Shown here piece after piece: positions 1 through 6,048 of a stretch of 12,417 nucleotides of DNA. How positions within the stretch are numbered: the first letter of the stretch is position 1; each line of letters starts with the position of its first letter. This DNA comes from Euryarchaeota archaeon UBA88 (GTDB lineage Archaea; Thermoplasmatota; Poseidoniia; Poseidoniales; Poseidoniaceae). Under the pieces are notes generated by a model. That model did no database searches. It had not been told where the DNA came from and was given only the letters and a program-made list of their open reading frames with translations. A program made the translations under genes and the position numbers. The stretch spans positions 1-12,417 of the forward strand of contig DAME01000033.1 of assembly GCA_002499545.1 (NCBI GenBank), read 5' to 3'.

Positions 1-1434
1 AATTGGAGCCCGCATTTCAGAACCAGAAATCCAACCTTGCTCGACCATCTGTTGTACCAGAGCAGCCGTACTCGCGGCGGCAGGCGTCGCCATACTGGTT
101 CCAGATGAAGAACGCAAACCGTCGTTGTAAGAATGTGTGACCCCGTCTGCTCGTGCGGACTGAATGGAAGTTCCTACTGCGAGAGCAAAGATGCCATTTG
201 TCTCTGCAAAAGTTGGGCCAATCGATGACGAACTCCATCGAGACGACGATTCCGATTTGACTGCTGCCCCAATTGCTGCGACGTTTCGTCCATTTGCCGG
301 CTCTAGCATCTGACCGCCTGAGTTCCCGGGCGCTATGAACGACAGCGACCAAGGCATCTCCCGAGCCCATGCATCAAAGTCACCCGAACGGGCAGTGTAT
401 GCAGCAGTGTCATCGCCCCATGAATCGGAATGGATGACTGCTCCACTGAGGCCAGCTTCGAGCAGCAGATAATCGACGTCTGGCGGCACCCATCCATCTT
501 CCGACACGATATCTTGGAAAACTAATTTTGAAGCGTACGAGAGCGCCGAGCCGTTTGAAGGAAGAAGGTCACTGCGCATGTCATAGACGTTGTAGCACGA
601 CAGTGTTCCAGCAACGTGCGTTCCGTGGCGGTAATCGGACTGCCCGGGAGTGTCGTTATTGTCGATGGAATGATTGACTAACACCATTTTTCTGTGAGTG
701 AGATTGGGTGAAACCACACCATCACTAAGATTTGTTCCTTCAGAACCGAACTCACCAGCCGCAGTAGCGTTTCGAAAACATGCGTGGTCCAGATCAATAC
801 CAGAATCCGCTGCGGCAACTACAATGCCGTGACCTCCAAGGCCCAAATCCCATGCTGGGTGACCGGTCGAGTAGCCGTGTTGATGGAGGGATGCAGCCTG
901 ACTGTTCCGAGCCCTCGTCTCTAGCAAGGGCTCTGTCCAGAGTAATCCATCAATGTTTGAAAAATCACTTGGCACAAATGCGTTGTAAGGCCACGTTGCT
1001 TCTACTGCATGAGGAATGCTCGAGCCATATCTTTGAGCATCATCGTCAAGCGATATCCCAAGTTTAGCAAACGCCAATACCAAGGAGTCTACTGCAGATT
1101 GCGGTAATCGTGGTTCGAACACAAATCGCATTCCCTTGCCGTCGTAGGGGTTGAGGGCGAGCTTAAATTCGGCCGGTAAACCATCGTGAATGAGATAGTC
1201 ATCCAGTACCAGAGAAGCGGGAGACTGCCAAGCAAGAACCTCGGTTTGACTGACCATGCGCAGTGGCGTATAGCCATTTTCAGGTAGCGCAGACCACATC
1301 GCTTGCGTCCATTCTTCAGATGGGCTCTCAAGAACGACTTCAGAACCGTAGTCTGCTGGCATAGGCTGGGGTGCATTGAGCCCTTGGACCAGCGGCAGCA
1401 GCAGCACGATGGTTAGCATCAGTGCTCGGCGCAT
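1..1434 (-). CDS. Secreted subtilisin-family (S8) serine protease, C-terminus cut by window edge
   Basis: An exported serine endopeptidase, probably acting outside the membrane on proteins. The frame is open for 478 codons from an ATG at 1432-1434 to the window's left edge, so the C-terminus is missing. Residues 1-21 form a signal peptide (MRRALML then a Leu/Val-rich core). Residues 22 to about 190 look like a propeptide or N-terminal region. The S8 catalytic parts are all present and in order: Asp210 in AADSGID, His270 in RHGTHVAGT, the oxyanion-hole Asn371 in PGNSGG, and Ser447 in SSGTSMATP. The family is certain from these motifs; substrate and subfamily are not. It is transcribed away from rpl18a, with an 80-98 nt gap that holds GTCAAA repeats. 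What lies past the triad (for example a C-terminal anchor domain) cannot be seen. Confidence 0.93.
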   Translation of the reverse strand, partial: MRRALMLTIVLLLPLVQGLNAPQPMPADYGSEVVLESPSEEWTQAMWSALPENGYTPLRMVSQTEVLAWQSPASLVLDDYLIHDGLPAEFKLALNPYDGKGMRFVFEPRLPQSAVDSLVLAFAKLGISLDDDAQRYGSSIPHAVEATWPYNAFVPSDFSNIDGLLWTEPLLETRARNSQAASLHQHGYSTGHPAWDLGLGGHGIVVAAADSGIDLDHACFRNATAAGEFGSEGTNLSDGVVSPNLTHRKMVLVNHSIDNNDTPGQSDYRHGTHVAGTLSCYNVYDMRSDLLPSNGSALSYASKLVFQDIVSEDGWVPPDVDYLLLEAGLSGAVIHSDSWGDDTAAYTARSGDFDAWAREMPWSLSFIAPGNSGGQMLEPANGRNVAAIGAAVKSESSSRWSSSSIGPTFAETNGIFALAVGTSIQSARADGVTHSYNDGLRSSSGTSMATPAAASTAALVQQMVEQGWISGSEMRAPI

Positions 1435-1502
1435 AATGTCGGTTGAACGGTCAAACTTTGTCAAAGTCGTGGTCGATTTGACACATTCGGCGCGACGGCG
1501 CG
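1435..1502. promoter_or_regulatory. Divergent intergenic region with GTCAAA repeats and a 13-bp palindrome
   Basis: GTCAAA occurs at 1450-1455 and 1460-1465, exactly 10 nt apart (about one helical turn), and its reverse complement TTTGAC is at 1477-1482. The second copy lies inside a palindrome, ACTTTG-T-CAAAGT (1455-1467). This sits just upstream of the S8 protease start on the minus strand. The arrangement resembles a dimeric repressor or activator site, but no regulator is identified for it. Confidence 0.4.
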
Positions 1503-1510
1503 TTTAAATC
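1503..1510 (+). promoter_or_regulatory. TATA-like box TTTAAATC for rpl18a
   Basis: TTTAAA at 1503-1508 is centred about 27 nt before the ATG at 1533, the normal archaeal distance from TATA box to transcription start. A leaderless rpl18a transcript beginning at or near that ATG would fit, and no Shine-Dalgarno sequence precedes the ATG. Because TTTAAA is self-complementary it might also serve the divergent protease gene. Confidence 0.5.
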
Positions 1511-1532
1511 GGGTTTGCCAGTCGCCCAGTCC

Positions 1533-1805
1533 ATGAAGGCCTTTCGAATCACAGGAATTGCACCCTTTGGCTCTATGCGACAAGAATTCTCACTGGACAT
1601 TCCAGCCAATGATAAAGCGGATGCTGAGCACCGAACCTACTCTATTATGGGCTCAAGACATAAAGCAAACCGCCGCGCAATATCAATCGAATCTATCGAG
1701 GAAATCGACCCTCGGACATCGACTGAGCCTCGTGTGACTCACCACTTCCGTGATCAGATTGAGGCCGCAGGCGGCTCCATCGCCCAGGTTGCAGAAGAAG
1801 AGTGA
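1533..1805 (+). CDS. rpl18a: Large-subunit ribosomal protein L18Ae (LX/L20A)
   Basis: A small protein of the archaeal 50S subunit, 90 residues from the ATG at 1533. It opens with MKAFRITG and carries the family's central pattern: YSIMGSRHKANRRAI followed by SIESIEEID. The C-terminal 30 residues extend past the usual single compact domain and end in acidic EEE. An in-frame TTG at 1515 would add six residues (MPVAQS); ATG 1533 is preferred because family members begin at this Met-Lys and because the TATA-like box is correctly spaced for leaderless initiation. It is first in the cluster with pfdA and ftsY, an order known from many archaea. Confidence 0.88.
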   Translation: MKAFRITGIAPFGSMRQEFSLDIPANDKADAEHRTYSIMGSRHKANRRAISIESIEEIDPRTSTEPRVTHHFRDQIEAAGGSIAQVAEEE

Positions 1806-1825
1806 TTTTCCCGCCGCCTTCTTGA

Positions 1826-2419
1826 ATGAAGACGGCAACGGACAGCGTGAGCCACATGGTTGAACGGGCAGAACTTCAGAAAAAAGCACGAACCATCGAT
1901 GCTTTTCGTAAGCAGCTCGATGATTTGCATGCGAGAATTACCCAAGTTCAAGCCATCGTCGATGAGCACGAAGTCACAACGAGCATTCTTTCACATCTCT
2001 ACGAATCATCACAAAAAGGCACGACAAGCGCCCGTCTTTCCATCGGTTCTGGCGTTACGCTGAAGTACGTTCATGACAAGCACCATGAGGGTACTGCACT
2101 GGTCGATTTGGGAAGCGGGGTTTTTGGCGAAAAACCACTTGAAGAAGCCAACCGAATCACCCAAGAACGAATGGATGGGATTCGCTTACTTCACAAAGAT
2201 CTCACCGAGCAATCTCACACACTGGAAGAAAAAATTACCACTCTCGCCCAAGAGTTCAACGATGCCGCACAACAACTCCAGTCTGCCCAAAGCCCTCCTG
2301 CTGAATCACTTCAATCACCCTCGCCACCGACTCCAGTTGCCGATGAAGAAAAGAAAACTCCATCGCGTCCCCAGCGTAGAAGTGGGCGGTTTGGCAGCGA
2401 ATTAACACTTGATGACTGA
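1826..2419 (+). CDS. pfdA: Prefoldin alpha subunit with long Pro/Ser-rich tail
   Basis: A subunit of the cytosolic hexameric chaperone that holds unfolded proteins and passes them to the thermosome. Residues about 15-150 show the class layout: an N-terminal coiled-coil helix (ARTIDAFRKQLDDLHARI), the beta-hairpin region (LSIGSGVTLKYV, then ALVDLGSGVFGEKPLEEA), and a C-terminal coiled-coil helix. At 197 residues it is about 50 longer than typical archaeal alpha subunits. The excess is a disordered-looking tail rich in Pro and Ser, with basic PQRRSGRFG and an acidic end. The start may instead be the ATG at 1856 (MVERAELQKK), preceded by GTGAG; neither start has a strong Shine-Dalgarno. It lies between rpl18a and ftsY with short gaps (20 and 8 nt), so it is probably co-transcribed with them. 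Confidence 0.88.
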   Translation: MKTATDSVSHMVERAELQKKARTIDAFRKQLDDLHARITQVQAIVDEHEVTTSILSHLYESSQKGTTSARLSIGSGVTLKYVHDKHHEGTALVDLGSGVFGEKPLEEANRITQERMDGIRLLHKDLTEQSHTLEEKITTLAQEFNDAAQQLQSAQSPPAESLQSPSPPTPVADEEKKTPSRPQRRSGRFGSELTLDD

Positions 2420-2427
2420 GGGATTCT

Positions 2428-3855
2428 ATGGGGCTGTTTGACCGATTCCGCGCCCGAGTTACCGAAGTGGCGTCCGAAACCAATGCTGAGGAACTTTCCG
2501 CAGCAGCAGAATCTCCTGAAGCCCAAGCAGCTCTTCAAACCGCCCAAACCCACACTTCTTCCTCGCAAGACTTGCCGATTGAACCGGAAACCGTTGAAGA
2601 CGGTGAAGACGACGAATGGGAAGACCTAGAAGCAATCGATGAAGCAGGAGCATCAACTGAAAATTCTGACGATGAGTGGGATGACTTCGATGAAGGAGAA
2701 GACGTAACTCTTCCAACGCAATTGTCCAGAAAGGAGAAAAAAATCCTTCAGAAAATGGAGCGCACAGAATCGAAAAGGCTCAAGAAACAGCGCAAAGACA
2801 TGCAGAAGCGAGGCGCAGTCGAGCAAGCCAGGCCAAGCGGTTCAAAGGTCGACCTCTCAATGATGCGGACCACTACGGGTCGTCAACTGGTCAGCGTCAA
2901 AAGCGCACCGAAAGGCTCAGTGAAAGCCGCCGAAATAGAAATGGGTTCAGGCTCGAAAGTTAGTGTTGACCTTGGAGGCGGTGTCGTCAGTGAGGGGGGC
3001 CGTGTCATCAAAGCAGGTCCCGTATTGGACAACCTCATCGAAGAACTCGAGTGGGTCCTTTTGGAATCCGACATTTCCAGTGACGCAGTCACTGCGGTAA
3101 CTGCCGCCATACGCTCTAACTTAGTAGGCTCACGACTTCGCAGAGGTGCAGATTTAGCGAAGGTATTGGAAGCAGCACTCAAGCGCGCCTTGAGGAATAT
3201 ATTGGCGGCTGGCTACTGGGACTTTGATGAAACGGTCCAATCGTTCATCGATGCGGGAGATGCCCCCGTGGTGATTATGCTGGTTGGCGTCAACGGCACT
3301 GGAAAGACGACTACTGCTGCCAAGATAGCTCAACGTTTACTCGATAACAACCTCTCAGTTGTTGCCGCGGCCGGCGATACATTCAGGGCCGGGGCCATTC
3401 AACAGCTGGAATCCCATTGTGAAAATCTCGGGATCCGATGCATCTCAAGTCAACGTGGTGGCGATACTGCGGCAATTGCTCGAGATGCAATTGAATCAGC
3501 TAAAGCCCGCAACATCGACGTCGTACTTGTTGACACGGCTGGGAGAATGCAAAATAAAGTCAATCTCATGAATGAATTGAACAAAGTTCGGCGTGTCGCA
3601 GATCCCCATCTCACTCTTTTCGTTGGTGATTCGTTAGCTGGTAACGATGCTGTTGAACAAGCGAGGATGTTCCAAGAAATCATGAAGTTCGATGGGGCGG
3701 TATTGACCAAAGTCGATACCGATGCTAAAGGTGGTGCGGGGCTTTCAATCGCTTTCGCAACCGGCCGCCCTATTGTGTTCGCAGGTATCGGCCAAGGATA
3801 TCACGATTTGAAACAATTTGATCCAGATTGGCTGCTGGACCAAATGTTTGACTAG
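2428..3855 (+). CDS. ftsY: Signal recognition particle receptor FtsY
   Basis: The SRP receptor GTPase, which docks ribosome-nascent chain-SRP complexes at the membrane. The C-terminal NG domain (about residues 200-475) has all GTPase motifs: P-loop GVNGTGKTT (287-295), DTFRAGA (317-323), DTAGR (369-373), TKVD for guanine specificity (427-430), and the closing GIGQGYHDLKQFDPDW. Residues 1-105 are strongly acidic (runs such as EDGEDDEWEDLEAID), followed by a very basic stretch with many Lys/Arg near 107-133. Acidic A-domains are known in bacterial FtsY, but many archaeal FtsY proteins are shorter, so this extension is notable. A GAGG purine stretch lies about 8 nt before the ATG and 8 nt separate it from pfdA, indicating one operon. 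Confidence 0.97.
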   Translation: MGLFDRFRARVTEVASETNAEELSAAAESPEAQAALQTAQTHTSSSQDLPIEPETVEDGEDDEWEDLEAIDEAGASTENSDDEWDDFDEGEDVTLPTQLSRKEKKILQKMERTESKRLKKQRKDMQKRGAVEQARPSGSKVDLSMMRTTTGRQLVSVKSAPKGSVKAAEIEMGSGSKVSVDLGGGVVSEGGRVIKAGPVLDNLIEELEWVLLESDISSDAVTAVTAAIRSNLVGSRLRRGADLAKVLEAALKRALRNILAAGYWDFDETVQSFIDAGDAPVVIMLVGVNGTGKTTTAAKIAQRLLDNNLSVVAAAGDTFRAGAIQQLESHCENLGIRCISSQRGGDTAAIARDAIESAKARNIDVVLVDTAGRMQNKVNLMNELNKVRRVADPHLTLFVGDSLAGNDAVEQARMFQEIMKFDGAVLTKVDTDAKGGAGLSIAFATGRPIVFAGIGQGYHDLKQFDPDWLLDQMFD

Positions 3856-3896
3856 TTGGGCGATGGAAACTTATCCCTCAACTACTTCCCAGCGTC

Positions 3897-4274
3897 ATGA
3901 CCGGGGCATTCAAAGACGAAGAATCGGAACAATTTTTCCAAATTATCCACATGTTTCAGCGCTCTGCACTTTTGCAAATGGGCCTACTACCGGACAATAA
4001 CGGTACCATGATGTTTCATCTCGGGGAAGCAAAAGCTGCAATCGACATCTTAGTCGTCCTACAATCAAAAACGAAGGGTAATCTGACAGATCGTGAGACT
4101 AGAATTTTGAACACGATTGTGAGTGAGTTGCAACTTCAATTCTTGAAAGCACCAAGTCGCCAGCGAGAAGCAGAGAGCGATGCGGCACAATCCGAAACAA
4201 TACGTGAAGCGTTCAACAACCCCCAAACGGGCCCAGTGGAAGACTTGTCTATCGGCAAAGATGGTGAAGAATAA
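3897..4274 (+). CDS. DUF1844 family protein
   Basis: A 125-residue soluble protein of unknown function. Residues about 12-85 match the DUF1844 pattern as I know it: an amphipathic FFQIIHMFQRSALLQMGLLP segment, then a helix with AKAAIDILVVLQSKTKGNL, then TDRETRILNTIVSELQLQFL. The hallmark is ID-L--LQ-KTKGNLT, residues 49-64. The last 40 residues are polar and charged and look disordered. DUF1844 is best known from bacteria. The gene follows ftsY by 41 nt and precedes the receiver gene, so it may share their transcript. There is no membrane helix or recognisable catalytic motif. A Shine-Dalgarno is not evident before the chosen ATG; the next possible start (ATG at 3951, Met19) would cut into the conserved region. 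Confidence 0.75.
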   Translation: MTGAFKDEESEQFFQIIHMFQRSALLQMGLLPDNNGTMMFHLGEAKAAIDILVVLQSKTKGNLTDRETRILNTIVSELQLQFLKAPSRQREAESDAAQSETIREAFNNPQTGPVEDLSIGKDGEE

Positions 4275-4290
4275 CCGTCCTCGTGCGGTT
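4273..4290 (+). other. Small hairpin between the DUF1844 and receiver genes
   Basis: AACCG (4273-4277) and CGGTT (4286-4290) can pair around an 8-nt loop, starting at the DUF1844 stop codon. It could attenuate or separate transcripts, but the 5-bp stem is weak and it may be chance. Confidence 0.2.
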
Positions 4291-4328
4291 GTTTGATGTG
4301 TAATGGCTCTTTCAGCGAGATGATTCAC

Positions 4329-4997
4329 ATGGCATATGTCACTCCCACGGACGAGGAAACGGCGCCAACCGTCCTCATCGTTGACAACAATCCGATGTCG
4401 CTCATGCGCCTACGTGAAATTTTCAAAATCCGAGAATTCAATGTTGAAGTGTGTGAAGATGGCGACCAAGCAGTGGATGAATACATCCGCTTGGACCCCG
4501 AACTCGTCGTACTGGCCCTCGACCTCCCCTCACTGGATGGGCACCTTGCTGCTCTTGAGATGCGGGAACACGGGGGAGAGAGTCGCATTGTCTTCATTAC
4601 GTCTCGCCGCCTGACTCCACTAGCAGAGGATGCAAGCCATTCAGCTGGGGCAGTTGCGTGGCTCGAGAAGCCGATCACATCTTCTATGGTCGATGAGTTG
4701 TGGCCTCAAATACTTGGTCCAATTCCAGATGCCCCAGGTCTTGAAGACCTCGATCAGCTGTATCCGGAAGACCGAATCAAGCCGGAACCTGATGTCGGCC
4801 TTATGCCCCTTCCGGCTCTTCCTGGTCTACCACTTCCTTCACTTGTCGCTGAACTACCGCCGTTGATTGCCACTGTAGCCCCGTCAGAAGAAGTTGCCAA
4901 GCCAAAACGCAGAGTGTTCAAACTGCTGCTTCTCGCGGTTCTTGCAGGAGCAGGTTATGCAGGGTATTTGCTGTATACTGGCGACCTTTCTTACTGA
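4329..4997 (+). CDS. CheY-like receiver domain with C-terminal membrane anchor
   Basis: A response-regulator receiver protein, 222 residues from ATG 4329. Residues 13-125 form the receiver domain: TVLIVDNNP gives Asp19 of the acidic pocket, Asp65 in LALDLPSLDG is the expected phosphoacceptor, Thr91 (FITS) and Lys114 (EKP) complete the switch residues. The second acidic-pocket residue, normally Asp, is Asn20. Instead of a DNA-binding output domain there is a Pro/Leu-rich linker (about 150-185), then basic KPKRR and one hydrophobic helix (about 198-216) ending eight residues or so before the C-terminus. This predicts a tail-anchored receiver facing the cytoplasm. In-frame alternatives exist at TTG 4293, ATG 4296 and ATG 4320; 4329 is chosen because the domain begins soon after. 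No histidine kinase is in the window. Its stop overlaps the convergent small membrane gene by 7 nt. Confidence 0.85.
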   Translation: MAYVTPTDEETAPTVLIVDNNPMSLMRLREIFKIREFNVEVCEDGDQAVDEYIRLDPELVVLALDLPSLDGHLAALEMREHGGESRIVFITSRRLTPLAEDASHSAGAVAWLEKPITSSMVDELWPQILGPIPDAPGLEDLDQLYPEDRIKPEPDVGLMPLPALPGLPLPSLVAELPPLIATVAPSEEVAKPKRRVFKLLLLAVLAGAGYAGYLLYTGDLSY

Positions 4998-5248
4998 TTT
5001 ATGGGCGAATATACGACAGGTTGTGCGTCGGGAATCACCATTGTGCCTGCGGGTAGTACGACCATTCTGGTCACGCGAAAACCGTCATCAGAAAGTAGGG
5101 ACTCATCGCACGAAATGAGCCGTTGATCGAGCCGCTGACCTCGCACCCATCCCCGGTACATCAAGCCGATTGAGATCGAGACGGTTGCGAATGCTAGCAG
5201 CCAGAGTACTACGTCGATCAATGTATCACGTCCGTTCAAGCAATGCAT
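4991..5248 (-). CDS. Small single-pass membrane protein of unknown function
   Basis: An 85-residue frame starting at ATG 5246-5248 (MHCLNGRDTLIDVV), overlapping the end of the pyrF-like gene by 23 nt. Residues 10-30 are a clear hydrophobic helix (LIDVVLWLLAFATVSISIG), followed by LMYRGWVRGQR, so the basic side is after the helix. The rest is a short soluble domain with no family I recognise. The frame is open further upstream to 5317, but that part lies wholly within pyrF. Support comes from its position as the last gene of the minus-strand run and from the well-formed helix. Against it: no evident ribosome site and small size. It could be a fortuitous ORF. Confidence 0.5.
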   Translation of the reverse strand: MHCLNGRDTLIDVVLWLLAFATVSISIGLMYRGWVRGQRLDQRLISCDESLLSDDGFRVTRMVVLPAGTMVIPDAQPVVYSPINQ

Positions 5249-6023
5249 TCCATGATGCAGCTGCATATGCTTTTGCTTGGCCGGCTGGGCGTTCTGCTTT
5301 GTGAATTCCAGAGCCAACGATGATGCAGTCAGAACCAGCCAATACCGCTAAGCGAGGGTCGCCGTATCGCTGCCCCATCTCTCCATCCCCAACTGCAAGA
5401 TTGACACCCGGCGTCCAAATCATCTTTGAATCGCCAACCTTTTCTCGCAATGACGTGAGTTCTTCGGGCCGAGAGCCGTTACCGATGAATCCGAATACAC
5501 CGGGGTGCGCTGATCCAGATGCAACCACTTTGTCGGTATAATCGGGATGCAGCAAGTTACCTCGACTCGACATTTGAGCCAATAAGAGAACGCCACCGTT
5601 ACGATGGACGTCACCCCATCCTGCCTGTAAACCATCAACGATGTCGGGCCCCGAAATCAAATGAGCCGTCACGAGGTCAGACCATGAACGGATATCGTAG
5701 ACGCCCGCCATCTGTTTACGGCTTATTCCACCGATATCGGCGAATTTCCGATCTTCGAAAATGAGTAAATCTGCTTCCTGTGCCTTTGAACAAAACTCAG
5801 CCCAAGCTTCTGGCGACCAGTCGTCAATGAGATCGACATGCGTTTTTAGAGCAGCAACATACTGACCTACCTCATCGATTAGTTGATTCAATCCAGCCAT
5901 AGTCGATCTATCGGCAGCGAGGCAAACGAGACTTTGTTTTCTGCAGGCGACCTCCATGTAAGTCCGAGCCATTGGAAGTGTGCATTGGTGCCAACGAACA
6001 CCCCACGCTGCCTCAGCCTGCAT
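5226..6023 (-). CDS. pyrF: Eukaryote-type orotidine 5'-phosphate decarboxylase (URA3-like), divergent active site
   Basis: By family, this converts OMP to UMP, the last step of pyrimidine synthesis. The 265-residue protein follows the fungal/animal ODCase along its length: KTHVDL (catalytic-tetrad Lys60), LLIFEDRKFADIG (Asp91, Lys93, Asp96, numbered as in yeast for these three), QMAGVYDIRSWSDLVTAH, MSSRGNL, TPGV, and GSDCIIVGSGI. Two active-site positions differ from what I recall of the family: the Arg of the closing VGRG motif, which grips the substrate phosphate, is Ser238, and the Thr four residues after the last tetrad Asp is Ile100. The start at 6023 is supported because residues 17-31 align without gaps to the yeast N-terminal helix; there is no clear Shine-Dalgarno. 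It lies 25 nt after the SDR gene, probably in one transcript. It may be a functional but diverged PyrF or act on a related substrate. Confidence 0.85.
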   Translation of the reverse strand: MQAEAAWGVRWHQCTLPMARTYMEVACRKQSLVCLAADRSTMAGLNQLIDEVGQYVAALKTHVDLIDDWSPEAWAEFCSKAQEADLLIFEDRKFADIGGISRKQMAGVYDIRSWSDLVTAHLISGPDIVDGLQAGWGDVHRNGGVLLLAQMSSRGNLLHPDYTDKVVASGSAHPGVFGFIGNGSRPEELTSLREKVGDSKMIWTPGVNLAVGDGEMGQRYGDPRLAVLAGSDCIIVGSGIHKAERPAGQAKAYAAASWNALLERT

Positions 6024-6048
6024 GGATGATGCCAGCGAGTCCTGCCCC

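Noticed and set aside
17..370. A 117-codon minus-strand frame near the left edge
   Set aside because: It is in a different frame from the S8 protease, which is open without a break through the whole segment and carries the active-site GTSMATP there.
4325..4678. A 117-codon minus-strand frame opposite the receiver domain
   Set aside because: The plus strand encodes a clear receiver with all switch positions. The antisense product is rich in Ser/Arg, as expected of a shadow frame.
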